Assembly: GCA_000231825.2 (NCBI GenBank)
Contig: JH720362.1
Span: 195,491-259,490, forward strand
Direction of reading: 5' to 3'
Source of the DNA: Tetrahymena elliotti 4EA
Lineage: Eukaryota; Ciliophora; Oligohymenophorea; Hymenostomatida; Tetrahymenidae
Length of the DNA stretch: 64,000 nt
This document shows, in pieces, positions 38,532-51,700 of the stretch (positions are counted from its first letter, which is position 1; the number at the start of each line of letters is the position of its first letter). A model generated the notes under the pieces. The model saw only the letters and a list, made by a program, of their open reading frames with translations. It made no database searches and was not told the DNA's origin. Position numbers and translations under genes: made by a program.

Positions 38532-39206
38532 ATGCAAAAATTTTCTATATTAATATCTCTTATTCTTTTATCTTCAATTTGTTGCTAGAGACCACCTCAA
38601 TATCTCTCTATTGAAGTACCTTAGTCCAATGTTAATCCTTAGTTATAAGATTTCTTAAAGCAATCATTTTAACAAATACTCCTTAAATACCCTACTGACT
38701 AGTAAATTATCATGAAAGATTTCAACAATTTATCAAAATCAAAGCCCTAATCTCCTTGGAGAAATCCAAGCTCTATTCATACTACTGTTTTATACATTGG
38801 ATCAAACAAAAATTTATTAAACACTGATTACTACAAGTAATTCAAGGTTGGTAAATAAGTTTAACTTGAATCTACTACATTTATTTATGTACCTGGTAAA
38901 TTAATATGCTCTGCAGTATTTCCTTCAGATGTCCTTATCTAAAATAAATGTCCTCACATTACTTTAATGGTTGCTAATTGGAAACCTGTTCAATGTAACT
39001 CAGTCCTTGAAGCAATTTTTACTGGAAATGGTGCTTTAAAGTCTGAATATGAAAACAAATTCTTCTAAGATGGAAACAATGTTATGATTAACAAGCTTAC
39101 TAAAGTTAAAATAGATAAAGAAGTAGTTGATGTCTATGTAGTTAAAGCTAACAAAAATAACCAAAAATATATTAACTATTAAGGTGAAACTAAATACGCC
39201 TATTGA
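38532..39206 (+). CDS. Secreted protein with 2H-phosphoesterase-like motifs (224 aa)
   Basis: Single exon of 225 codons, ATG 38532 to TGA 39204-39206. Residues 1-18 form a typical signal peptide (MQKFSILISLILLSSICC), so the product should enter the secretory pathway. Two H-x-T-hydrophobic motifs are visible, HTTV at residue 83 and HITL at residue 142, each after a loop and at the start of a beta-strand-like segment (HTTVLYIG, PHITLMVANWKPVQ). This is the signature of the 2H phosphoesterase superfamily, enzymes that cleave or form cyclic phosphates and 2'-5' links in RNA or nucleotides. The spacing of 59 residues is at the short end, so the assignment is a proposal, not a certainty. Two decayed partial copies follow at 39680 and 40108. 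Confidence 0.8.
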
Positions 39207-39279
39207 TATCTTATCCAAACAATCAATTAAAATATATTTATTCTAATTCATAAATTTATATTTAACCAGTCTTTCATAT

Positions 39280-40015
39280 TTGTAAAAACTAATTCAAATC
39301 TTTACCATTTTTCTTTCTCAAAATCCATTAAATATTTATCAAATCTTTTCAAATAGACAAATTTTTTATTATTTTATTTGATTCTCAAAATAAATTAATG
39401 TTTTCTTATTCATCAATGCATGCAAAAACTAATGCAAATTTTTACCATTTTTCTTTTTCAAAACCCAACACTATCCAAACATTCATCAAGTTTGTCTTAT
39501 TTTCATTTCATATAGATATTTTATTCTCAAAATAAATTAGTGTTTTCTTCCTATTTCTTAAATCTTCTCAATTGCTAAGACAAATTTATTTCTGAGAAAA
39601 TAAAACAAATTTAAGTCCTTGTTTCTAGAAATGGGGCTTTTTATATGCTACTCTTCAAAATAAAAACCACGCATAATAAAGTTCTAGAATCATTTTCAAG
39701 AAAATGTTGAATTAAAGTATGAATGAATATGAAAGGAATATTTTTATAATTAATAAACTTTCTATATTTGTAATGGATAAAGAAGAAATGGTTTTTATCT
39801 ATAAAGTAAAATCAAACAAAAATAAATCTATTTTCAATTGATATACTTAATAAGTTTTTCATAATTTCATTATTAAAAATTAATCCAAATTTGTATCATT
39901 TTTCTTTAGTAAAAATATCAAGTCTATCTGGTTTTCTCATAGACATTTTTTTATTATTTTATTAGATTAATAAATAAATAAATTTGTTTGTTTACTCCTT
40001 TAAAATTTAAAAGAA
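39280..40015. repeat. Gene-flank repeat, three copies
   Basis: Segments starting near 39284, 39424 and 39870 share AAAACTAAT.CAAAT.TTTACCATTTTTCTTT followed by a Pro/Lys-codon-like AT-rich run, TAGACA.ATTTTTTATT and AAATAAATTA.TGTTTTCTT. They represent the 3' flank of the 38532 gene copied along with it. Confidence 0.65.
39680..39843 (+). pseudogene. Decayed 3' half of the 2H-phosphoesterase-like gene, copy 1
   Basis: Aligns with 39009-39190 of the intact gene: GTTCTAGAATCATTTTCAAG corresponds to GTCCTTGAAGCAATTTTTAC, then the stretch covering residues about 200-215 (ATGGATAAAGAAGAAATGGT against ATAGATAAAGAAGTAGTTGA). Deletions and frameshifts remove a readable protein, and the part holding both His motifs is absent. 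Confidence 0.6.
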
Positions 40016-40107
40016 CAAATTTTTAATGAAAAAGTAATAAAGTACGTGCTCATATTTTCATAAAACAAGGTCTTAATATGTTACTCTTCAAAACAAATTA
40101 AACAAGC

Positions 40108-40225
40108 ATGCAATTCAGTCATTGAATCAATTTTAATGAAAATGGTTCATTAATGTATGATTTGAAAACTATTTTTTCTAAGATCAATTTAATTACATAA
40201 TTAATAATAAATTTACTAATTTGGC
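40108..40225 (+). pseudogene. Decayed fragment of the 2H-phosphoesterase-like gene, copy 2
   Basis: TGCAATTCAGTCATTGAATC corresponds to TGTAACTCAGTCCTTGAAGC of the intact gene at 38994, and the similarity continues through the following about 90 nt with small deletions and an in-frame TGA. Only a fragment remains. Confidence 0.6.
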
Positions 40226-40359
40226 TTTATTGAGAAGGTCTGACTTCCAATTCAAATAAATTTTCTCATCTAAATAAATTTAATTACTAATTGATAATGA
40301 TTTAATATTATTTTTATTTATTTGTTTGTATTTTAAATAACCTTGTTGACATAATATGT

Positions 40360-40995
40360 TGATTTATAATTTATTTAAGGATATTTAAATTACCTAATAT
40401 AAATGAATTTAACTATTAATTAAAAAAGCATTTAATGTCGTTATTATTTATTTATTTGAATAACATCTAGAAGGCATAATTTGTTTAAGGATATATAAAC
40501 TATCTAATATAAATGAATTCAGTTTTTAATTAATTAGCATTTAATGTTGTTATTTGTTTTCATAATAATTTTGAAGTCATAATTTTATTATCATACTGTT
40601 ATTATTTATTTATTTAATAATCTTAAAAACATAATTGTTTATTAATATTAAAAAAGGATAGATAAATTAAATAATATAAATGAATTCAGTTATTAATTAA
40701 TGAGCATTTAATGGTGTTGTTTATTTCAATAATAATCTTGAAGATGTAATTTGTTGATTAAAAACTAATTATAAGATTAAATATTGTAATATTCATTAGT
40801 ATTTAATATTGATATTTATTCAGTTATTTATAGACATAATAATCTTGAAGCCATAAATTGTTGATTGATAGCTAATTAAAGGCCTTTTTCTAATATAAAT
40901 GAATTCAGTTATTAATTGATTAACATTTAACATTGTTAATTGTTTATTTGCTTGATGATCTTGAAGATGTGATTTGTTGATTTATAAGTAACTTA
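40360..40995. repeat. Degenerate tandem repeat, unit about 120 bp
   Basis: Five to six diverged units share AATATAAATGAATTCAGTTA followed by TTAATTAAT.AGCATTTAAT, a TTGTTATTTATTT run and ATAATCTTGAAG..ATAATTTGTTGAT. Units begin near 40395, 40505, 40670, 40780 and 40895. No coding capacity. The array lies between the decayed phosphoesterase copies and the gene at 41122. Confidence 0.65.
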
Positions 40996-41121
40996 AGGAG
41001 CAAGAATTAGTTGTTAATAATCAAATTATTTTGAAATAATTATTTAGATTAATTGGTTTAGAAAGATATTCAATATTTTTATTTTAAAAGAAGATTCGAG
41101 ATATATTTATTAACTAGAGTT

Positions 41122-42810
41122 ATGGAGAAGTTAAATTAATTAAGCAAATGCGGCTAACACAAATCTCATGTTTTGGATATGCTGCAGTTTTCTAATAAAT
41201 GTGAGAGGGCTCAGATTTGTTTGTTGTGTGTAAATTAATACAAAATTGAAGGATCGGAGTTGATAACAGTCGAAGAGATTATTAATTCTTCTTCATAAAC
41301 CATATTTAAAAACTACCCTCCTATTAGAGATCAAGAGTTGCAAAACAAGCTTAATAAGCTCTCAGAAGATATTTTAACAATAGAAAGCACTTAACAGATG
41401 ATAAGAATAAATTTCTCTCAATTTAGTTAAAAAGTAAACAAACTATTAGCATAGACTGAAGAGAAGATGAATGCTTAACTCAATTAATTGCAAGATCTCA
41501 AAAATAATTTTGTAGAAACTTACAATTAGATTTCATCTAAAAATGAATTAAAGAATTTACTCTTAGAGAATAAAGAGGAGAATAGCAATTCCATTAATCT
41601 TCTCATTGAACAGAAGAAGAAAAATTCAGATTAAAATGAATAACAAATAAAACAAAAAGTGTTAGAATTAGAAAGCTTTATTTAGTAAATAGATACAGAA
41701 AGTCCTATTAGAGTATAGAATAATATATGTTAATTAATAGAGTAAATTAATTACTTTTCACATGAAAATCAGCTCAATTCTATTTAATAAGCATTAATAA
41801 ATGAAAATAATAATACAATCTAAAATAAACCATAACATTTGCTCATTTATGAATTAATTTCAAATAAAACAAATTACTGTTCTGAATAGTATTTAGCATT
41901 CTTAAGAAATTAATTGAATTCAAATTCATATTTATTCGACTAAATTATGAAATTTGAAAATCAATTTTATATTTTTGATAGAGAAAAAAGAGATTCGTTT
42001 GCTTTATTAAATGAAAACTAATTGGAAAAAATCAGAATATTTTCTTAAGATATTTATTAGATAGATAAAAAGTATAGCAATTTAATGTGTGAGACTGATC
42101 AAATATAAGAATCGATTTAACCAAAATCTTTTGAGATATAAAAAATATTGAGCTAGCAACTTCAATATAAGCACTTAAAAAAGAGTTTTTCTAAATTGTT
42201 AAGAGAATATCCTATATTTGAAATAGTTGAAATACCTAAATAAAAATCAATATTGGGATAAGTAGAAATAATAAAAGCAATATAAGAACATTCATAAAAA
42301 GTAGAAGTAGAGATAATTGAATAAAAATAAATTAGTATAACTGCAACTACTTATAAATATGCTTAAACCTACATGAATTTTATATTGAATCCTTAGACTA
42401 AGTATGTTATAAGAGTTAATATTTAATCTTTCATTAATTCTTATGAAAATTTCATCATATTTGGATTAGTACCAGATTAAGATAAGGACAATAAATTACT
42501 TCATAATGACATGTTAAGCTATTGTGAGAGAGGAAATGAATTTGGAATGAATCGAATTATCAAGGGAGGATAACTTCACTTGAATAGCAAGTTTCATAGA
42601 AATAGAAATTTTGAAGTCAGAATCCATCTTAGCGAGAAGATTTACAAGATAGCAGATTATCCTAAATATGAAAAAGTCTGTGAAATTAATGATAGGTCAA
42701 GACTCTTAGAAGATTGCGCTTACAGATTTGCCACTGAATTGTGCTATAAAGATGATAAAATAGTCATTTAAGATATTTTGGAAGTAGAGCAATTCGACGA
42801 TTAAATGTGA
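41122..42810 (+). CDS. B-box-like zinc finger, coiled coil and possible SPRY-like C-terminus (562 aa)
   Basis: Single exon of 563 codons, ATG 41122 to TGA 42808-42810, dense in Gln-coding TAA/TAG. The N-terminus has a small Cys/His cluster (C10, H13, H16, C27, C33, C36; pattern C..H..H...C.....C..C) like the short B-box-type fingers common at the start of ciliate proteins. Residues about 75-215 are Gln/Glu/Asn/Lys-rich and predicted by eye to form a coiled coil. The last 150 residues (NFIIFGLVPDQDK, ERGNEFGMNR, ADYPKYEKV, DKIVIQDILEVEQFDD) have the strand pattern and ending of a SPRY-like fold. The layout recalls TRIM proteins without a RING finger. Function unknown; protein-protein binding is inferred. 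The domain calls are by pattern only. Confidence 0.8.
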
Positions 42811-45800
42811 AAATTAAAATATTTCATTCAAAATACTTCTTTGTTTTATATTAAAAAACTTATTTTAAAATTAATTCAAAATAATTTAGTTTAAACGTTT
42901 TTTATACATTGTGTCTATTCTTTAACAGCATAAACATAGGTCTAATTTTTTTGAAATTCACTTATATTATAAGATTTCATAACCAAATTTCTTTGAAAAA
43001 AATAGATTGCAAGTTATTTTTAGGAAATTACAGTAAATAACTTTTAAAATGATGAAACTATTAACTTTTTAGATTTTAAATAAAGTCAGTATTTGTAGAA
43101 TTCTTATTTGGGAATAAATATTAAAATATGAAGAAATTAGATAAATTTATTGTAATAATACTTTTGGTAAAAAAAGAGTAAAAGTTAAATTAATGAAGCA
43201 ACAGATGTTTGTATTTTTAACAAAATTTAATTTGCTACCAAATTCATTTATATTTTGAATGCAGCTAAATTTTATTTAAAGTTACCAGCATTATAGAAAT
43301 CAAATCAGTTATTATTCTTGTAAAATATAAGAATAACTTTTATATGGAATTCTTATTTATTTATTAAAAGAAATAAACTAACAGAAAATTTGAAAAAAAT
43401 AGAAGATTAGATTGACTATTTTTTGATGAATAAACCATTTATTAGCTGAATTTTTTAAATTAGTAAATATTTAAATAAACAATTAAATGATTTATTTCAG
43501 ATTTAAAACATTTTTATTTTAGAACATTATTGTAATAAAGGTATCAGCAAGATGTCTATATTATGTTCAATTTTCATCATTTAGATCATTTCAATTAAGT
43601 AATCAGTCAGTTTTCTACTCAAAAGAAAGAAAATCAAAAAATGATAAATTAAAAGAAAAATAAATTATTTAAAACTGAGTTTGTTTACAAAAAGAGAGAA
43701 AATACAATTTTAATGATTAATACATATGATAATAATCAATTAAAATAAATATTTAAGAAGAAATTAATTGTTCAAATAAGTGCTAGCAATTTTTAAAAAC
43801 AAGATTAGATTGGTCATACATTTTGTTTGAATTTAAATAATTCAAATGATAGTTATTTGAGCTTTTAATTCTTTCTAATAAGTTTTTTAAATAATTTAAT
43901 TTATTAGATAAAGAATCAAAATAATTTAAAGTAAATTTTTGTTTTTAAAATACTTTCTTTTTGAACAAAATTGTATTTAGATTAGGAGCAAAATGTATGT
44001 ATATGATTTTGGAGTTTTATCATTTAAACTAAATGGTCTTCTAATCAAACAAAAATTAATATTACCAGCCAAAAAAGGTTGAACATAAAAATGGGTTAAT
44101 CATTCATTCAAAAACTTAAAATGACATCAAACAATTAAAATATAATTATTTATCATTAATATTTTTGATAATGATCAGTAAAATGAATATTTATAGAGAA
44201 GTAGATCTTTGAAAGAAATGCAAACAATTTTTAAAAAATACAAGAATAGATTGATTTTTAAATCTAGATAATTCAACAGCTGAAATCAATAAATCATTTA
44301 AATTCCAAAAAAAAGAAAGAAAACAAAGAAAAAAAATGCCTTCTGCTTTAAAATGTTTTTTTTTAAGCATGGAATTTTATTTATTAAATAAACAAAATGT
44401 GTGAATTGCCTTTAAGTTTTGTTTTTAAAATTCAGTAATCTTCGGAGAAGAAGTGAATTTTTATCCTCAATAAGAGAAAGATGAGCAAAAATAAATAATT
44501 AAAAAACTTAAGATGTTATAAAAAATAATTAATTTTTAAAAAATATATAGTGCGTGTTGAGTTCATTATTAAATTTTTATGAAGAATAAGCACTAAAAAA
44601 AAGAGGAATTAATTATTAATGTGGAGTGAAATTTTAAAGGAATTTAATTAGCTTGAATTTATTCAAAGATTATTTTTATTTTTGGTTATTTGTTTGTTTA
44701 TTGATTGATTGGTGATTTACGTTTGTTTTTATTATTGCTTCGGAGCGTATTTATAATAATTAACATCTGGATTAGCAGTAAAAACAGAAAATTTTGGTTT
44801 GTCTAAGAGTTTGAATCAAAAGTTGAAATGAAATAGAGGAAAGTTAAATTAAATTAGAATGGGAAAAATCAGCCATTCAAAAATCAAATAAAGGGAAATA
44901 AAAAAATAAAAAAATAAATAAATAAATTAATTACTAGGCGCATTTCACTTTTTATGATTTATTTTCTTGAAAGGCAATATTTTATTGAGTGTGTTTTCCT
45001 ATGAAAAATCAGTTAAAGTTTTATTATTTTGGGTTATTTTAGATTGGATTTGTTGAATCGATTTATTGTCAATATTGACGGTTATTATTTTGTGAGAGAA
45101 ATTACCTATTTCCTTTGTGAGAAAATAATTTTAATTTAAATATTTTTTATAAGAAGTAAGCCATTGTTGGTTTCTTTGTTTGATTTTTGTTCTTCTGAAT
45201 TCTTATTTTTTTAAATTAGGGTTATTAAAGAGAAACCTTGCTCAAGGATAAGACGAAATGATAATCAAACGCATAAAAAAGTCTATCAAAGCATTAATTT
45301 AATTTTAAATAAAACCTTAAAAATAAATGGAATGTTAAAATATAACTTACTATTTGATAATTTTTTACATTCATTTTGGATTTAACTTTGTATAAAAGAA
45401 TGATTTTCATGTTGAAGAAAATAGCGCATTAAATTTTTTAAAAATAAATTAAAGGATAACAGCGAGTACTATTAAAAAAGGAATAAAATTTATTTTTAAT
45501 TCTTATTAAATTATTCTACCCCAACATGTTGCTATTATTATTATTATTATTATTATTATTCGATCGGTAGCTAAAAAATAAATCAATTTAGAATGAATGA
45601 ACTAATGTATAGAAAGGTAGGAAGGTGATAAGTTTTTTTAGTAAAAATTAGAGAAAATCAATAAGGAATTAAAGATAGGAGAAATGAGTTTTTAGAAATA
45701 AATTATACATGTAAAATGAAAGAAAAAATAAAATGAAAGAATAGAAAAATTTAGTAAACGTAGAGATTTTTAGAAATGATTGAGAGATGGCTTATTTATT

Positions 45801-46500
45801 AGTTTTTTTGTTTGCTTATTTGAGTAATTTTAGAGATAGGAAGTTTTTAACTAATTAATAGAGCCAATTCTAATATTTGGGTGTAATGAAAATACAAATA
45901 AATTGGGATGGGAGTAAATAGATACAAATGAATTGAAACAAGAGTAAATATCATCGAAATTATTGAGATAATTGTAACGAAAGAATTAATATTTAATTTA
46001 AATCATAAAGTTGCTTTTTTGAATATCAAATAAAAAATTTCTCTATGCGAACTGGCACAAAAGAAACAAAGAGATGAGCAACAAAGAAATGCTTTACTTT
46101 TGGGTGATGAGATTTTAGGATGAAAGAATTAGTAGTATTTAATGTGTTAATTAATTAATTTGATTATTATAATAATATTGAAGGGGTAGGTAATTTGTTC
46201 AGTTTTATTCGCTAGTTATTCTGCAAATAGTTAATTAGATGAAATTTAAAAAAAGGAATTAATTCAAAGAGCAGAATGACAGAAGCACATACATACATAT
46301 ATAAATATATTTATATAGCAGCTAACAACATCTTATTAAAGTAGTAGCAAAAATTCAATTAATTATTTATTAAATTGATAAATAATATAAAAATCAAAAC
46401 AACTTAGAAAACGAAAAAAAAGCACTAAAACAATTCAAAAATTCAATTAATTTAACAACAAAACAAAACAATTTCATACAATACATAACAAATACTTAAA
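42811..46500. other. Intergenic region, 3.7 kb, no gene seen
   Basis: Very AT-rich. A degenerate repeat with about 400-bp spacing is recognisable near 43395, 43795 and 44235 (core TTTTTAAAAA.ACAAGATTAGATTG). A (TAT)n microsatellite lies at 45533-45560, and A-rich simple runs lie near 44900-44930. Just upstream of the 46501 gene the sequence becomes A/C-rich (46380-46500), typical of a ciliate 5' leader. No convincing frame on either strand. Confidence 0.45.
45533..45560. repeat. (TAT)n trinucleotide microsatellite
   Basis: About nine uninterrupted TAT/ATT units ending directly before CGATCGG. Lies in a gene-free region. Confidence 0.9.
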
Positions 46501-48750
46501 ATGAGCTCAAAAACTTCTTCAATACGCAGGAACGTTTCAGCTCTTTCTTCATCTTGCTAGGAGAGCTGTTCTTAGTATTATGCTTCTTCTTCATCTCACT
46601 TGGATGTAGCAACAATAGAGTCTCCTCAGCTTCTTAATTTTGAGGCCTCAGTGCCTCTTGATGATGTGACTACTATTAATGAAAAAACAAATAGAATGTC
46701 TTCTTCAAACAAAAAGAGGGTTTCTGGGGGCAAACCAAGAGTCAATGATTATGAAGAGAGTGAAAATGCATTTTATGAAAGCGAGGAATCCAACTGGAGT
46801 TTGACAGAAAACAACAACAACAGCAAGAAAAGCTTGAATAAAAAGAGCGGAAAATATGGCGGCAAGAATGCTTAATAAAAGAACTAGAAAAAAACAAAAT
46901 AAATTAAGAAAGAAAAAAAATCCTAAGAAGAAATATCAATAAAATGTGAAAAGAAATAATATGGAAGAAACAAAAATGTAAAATAAAACATGCAAAAAAC
47001 AAATTTTGTGATTTAAGAGATATCAGAGAGATAATAAAGTTAATCAACTGTGCATATCTTGGGAGGAATTATTCTGAGTCAGAATCAAAGTTCGGAAGAG
47101 ATAAATAATAATATTTTTAATTCATTAATAAATACTAACAAATAACAATATAATTGGAATATCGGTGAATAATTAAAAGCTAATTAAAAAGAATGCAGTA
47201 GCAGCAGTAACAGTAGCATGGGGAGCGAAATCTAATGTAGTCAATATGAAAATAATGTTTTTAGTGATTAATTAATTATTAAATTAAAATACAAAACTGA
47301 GCCCCTTACAGAATTACCAAACAACCTCAATATATCTAATTAATAAAAGCAATTTTTACATAATTATTTAACCCAACAAAAGCTAGGCAGAGACAGTATT
47401 AACAAGCTTTTATCTGAGGAATCATCAACTAACTCTGTCCTTCCCTTGATCATTTCTCAAAGAGAATCAATTTAAAATGAACAAATCACTCATTTCATTA
47501 ACAAAAATATTGATGAGACTTCATTCTATTCTTTCCATGTTTATTCTTCCGATTTCAACCATAAGGAAGTTAACCTCAGCAAAATCGGATTCTCATACAA
47601 ATTATTGGCTCTCTTGAATTTTAACTATCAAAGTTGCTCTCTCTTCCAATGCCAAGAGCTCTTAAACAGACTCTTCTCTCTCGACCAATACGAATAATTG
47701 CAATTCTAGCACTTCCTGAACAATAATAATCAAAGCTTTACCTAAATTTCAATTAACACTTTTGACAGACTCTAGCTAAAATGCATAATTTCTATCTAAA
47801 AACTAACTTTTGAGTATCCTGAGCATATCTCCTAGTATTTCAAAAATATCAATGAAAGAGTCTACTTCATCAGATATCACATCGATCATTCTCACATCTC
47901 CAGTATTCTCAGTATGCGTGCTTAAAATTACAACATCCTCCAACTATCTACTCCCCAAACTGCCAACTCTTATGCTACCATTTCTCAAAATTTTATTCAA
48001 AAATACTATTCTGAGGAGCTAAAAATTTAATAAGAAATTGAACTTATAAAATATGATGACGAAACCTAAGAAAAAACCATAAACAACTTTTTAAGTCAGC
48101 ATCTCTCTGAATCCTATTAAAATTTGACTCAGGTCAAGTCTTAAAAACAAATAATCCCATAACCCAACTGCAAGTCTGAATATTAAGATTAAATTACTTT
48201 GTTTTTGCAAAAAAGATAATAATCTTAGTAGGTTTTAGATTAACTATGTCAAACTCGCAACCAATCATGGAGTGTCAGCACAAAGGAATCTGATTCCCAA
48301 CAAGATTATTTCATCAAGCAAAAGCAAGAAGAAGATGAAAACCAAAGAATCTCCAACGAAGATTCAGATGACGATGATGAATCACTAGGAGATATCGATG
48401 ATGAAGAAGACATTGATATCCTTTTACTTAAAATAAAACTCATGTAAAAGTTTTAGCAATAAATGAAAATCCTCCAACTTCAACAAGAACAAGCCAACAT
48501 TTAAAACGAAAAACAATAACAAAATGGTTACAATAATTCTTCTTATAATTATTAAAACTAAATGTAAATAGAACAAGTTCAATCAACTCTCTCTAAACCT
48601 TGTTAAAACAACTCCAATTAAAACGCCTTTAACTCCAATGAATGCTTAGATCACGAAATGTACCTCAACAAATACGCCTTAAGCCAACAAGACGATGAAG
48701 ACAGCGAATTCTCAAGTGTGAAAAAATACCCCAGCTTCATTGATTTTTGA
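46501..48750 (+). CDS. Gln/Asn/Ser-rich hypothetical protein (749 aa)
   Basis: Single exon of 750 codons, ATG 46501 to TGA 48748-48750, with a clear A-rich 5' leader. I do not recognise the family. Residues 1-130 are Ser-rich then Lys-rich (KKSGKYGGKNAQQKNQKKTKQ region), compatible with a nuclear localisation signal. Residues about 330-480 form the only compact-looking part (FHVYSSDF, FSYKLLALLNF, LKCIISIQKLTFEYPEH), with an alternation of strands and helices that faintly recalls a PAS fold; this is weak. Near 610-640 is a strongly acidic run (EDSDDDDESLGDIDDEEDIDI), followed by a Gln-rich helix that could coil. The basic-acidic-Gln-rich composition fits a nuclear or chromatin-associated regulator, but that is inference. 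Its codons use more C at third positions than neighbouring hypothetical genes, which suggests good expression. Confidence 0.8.
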
Positions 48751-51700
48751 TATAAAAAAAATATTAATCAAGAATAATATTCATTTATGAATGAAGAAAA
48801 CAAAACAAAACAAAATCAAATGGTTTATTACTATGATCGCAATCGATCATTAAAATTTTTCTAATAAAGAAATGCAAATGAAAAGAAATACTAAATAAAT
48901 AAATAACTAATTAATTTCAATTATTTATAAAAATTATCCAAGAATTACTTCTAAAATATACTTAAAAATAATCTTATTATTATATACAATTAACCAAAAA
49001 TAAAAATGAAAGATTTATTTGTAAAATATATTTATTTCTATTATTCTTATCTCTATTCACTATACGTTTTATATTAACAATTATAAATAAACAAAACTTT
49101 TCCTTCAATAAATGAATGAACAAAAACATATTTACTTTCTTGATACTTTTCATTACTCTTGATTAGTTCCTAATACACTTGAATTATATTGATAAATTTA
49201 CGTTTGTTAGGCTCAACTTTACTCATTTAACCATTTTTTTTCTTTGATTTTTAAAGCTGCGAAAATCTTAGCAAATCAAATTTATGTCAAAAAGTAATAT
49301 TAAAACATCACACTCTTTATTCTAAAATTATAAACAGAACACGCATTATATTGTTAGCAGAAAATTTAGAAAAAAGAAAGAAAATTCAAGGAACAAAAAT
49401 AACATGCAGTAAGACTCAATCAATATTTTAACTAATTAATTAATTAGTTATATGAAAAATATTAATGTATTTAATTTTGATACAATTTATCAATATCTAT
49501 CTTTACACCTTTCTTTATTTGATTCATCCTTTCTATTTATACTAACAATTCATTTGTTCATGCTTGAAAGATAATAAATAAAGAACAAAGACAACAAAAT
49601 CTAATTAAATGAACAAATCAATGAAGGAATGAATGAATATCATTTGTAAATTTACCCAGTTAACTAGATTTCAAAAATTAAAACAGAATAATAATTTTGA
49701 ACTTACAAGGATAATTAATTATTGGAGACGCAAAAAATCTAATAATTACTTAGTGTTTCTTGTTACAAGTATAAAAAGGAAGTTTCGAGAAAATAGACCC
49801 AAAGACTGATTAAATATAATAATTATTTAAAGCATATCTGTTAACGAGTTACAACTAATTTTTATTAAATTCAAAGTATTCCTTACTAATTCACTCAACC
49901 TACCCCATTTTTCACATTTATTAAACTGTTTCTATATATTTCTTCAATTTAAATTTTTAACATTTTGGCATACTCATTTTCCAGCTTTAACTAATTAATT
50001 GCTCTCCCTCTTCTCTTTCATTTCAAATATCTTTTTTCTCCCCCAAAACACCAACAAAATAAAATGCTCCCTAACCTAGCCTTGCAAAACCCCTCCAGCA
50101 TTCAACCGAATACTTCATAAGCATTGACATTTCTAACCATTCTTGTATTTATTTACAATAAAAAGACAACTCTAAAAATATATAAATTTAAATACAACTA
50201 ATTAATTGTAATTTAATCTTTAAAAGACTTATTAATTGCTTTGTATTACTTTCCTACTTATTCATGCAAATCGCCTTTCTAAAGAGATATTTTTCATCTT
50301 TTAGAAATTGCATTTATTATTTAAATACCCTAAACTTTTTTTAGAATGCTAAAAACATTCCACATTTATATTTATCAGTTGATCTACTTTGCTTATTATT
50401 AAAATAAAAAAAAGCATCTCCTGTAACAATTGTTTTAATTTAAAGCCTTCCAAAAAGATCTCGAAAAGAAAGATAAAAAATTTGAATTTTACAAAAGTAA
50501 TAATCATCAATCAATATACAGTGCATCTAATTAAATACTAATAATTATTCTTATCATAATAAACCTTTTTAAGGTAAAATATAATCTTCACCTAATTATT
50601 TTTGTATTTTTGTCTATTTAGCCATTTTTGAGTCTACTTTATTATCCAAAAAAAATAACCTCTCACTTGATAAATAGCAAATATCCATTTTAAAAAACAA
50701 TTATAGGCAAATACTGATTGGTATAGTATATTGATCTAACAGTTATTTCATTAGACAGCTCAAATATCAGATAGTTAACTTGTTATTTTAGAAAATAAAA
50801 TTTATGGAATATGATTAAAAAGTGAGAAAGACAACCTAAAAGTTTTGAATAAGCTATTATTCTAAACTGCTTGCTTGTAAAATAAATTGATTTTCTCCTT
50901 TTACAATTAAACATGTAAGAAACATTAGACATTGATAAAATAAATTTAAAATAAAATTTGTGTTAGCACTCATTCTAAACAAAACTATATTTGCAACAAG
51001 CTTATAAAGAATATTCTATTCACTGAAATTTACTCTTTAAAATAATCTAATATATTTTCAATTCATTTTTTATAAAGTGCTAACTTAAATTTTTCATTCT
51101 TCTTAAAATTATTTCACGAGATAATTTAAGCTAAATAAATTGTAGATTTATTTTAGCTATCTTAAAATTTTAATTGCTAAAAAAAAAACCAAATGCTATT
51201 CGAATAACTAGCTAACTAACAAATTAATGACTTTTTACTTGTTATTTTTTTAAATATTTCATGCAAAATATTTCTTTTTATTTACTGAAATTTTAATGTG
51301 AAAATAAATGTTAACAAAAATATTTTCGATGGATAATTAAATAATGATAAAATTTTAAGGTGAAAATGATTTATTATTTATCTGAATAAAATAAAGATTC
51401 ATAATATTTATTGAAATTTGAAAGTTTTATAGATATTATTAAAGACTATTTAAAATTCATATTTCATATTAAAATGAATGAAAAGTTTACTTTTATTTTA
51501 TATTTTTAAGAAAAATATTGATATTTTAATATTTAAAATTAAATTTAAAAAATTTTTAAATGTGAAAATTCTTAATTAAAACATAAAAAATATTTAAAAA
51601 ATTTGAATTTTAAATTTCTTTAATAATTAAAAATGATTGAATACATTTCATTTAAATATGAATGAAGAAGTAGTATTTATGATGTATATTAATAGAGGTG

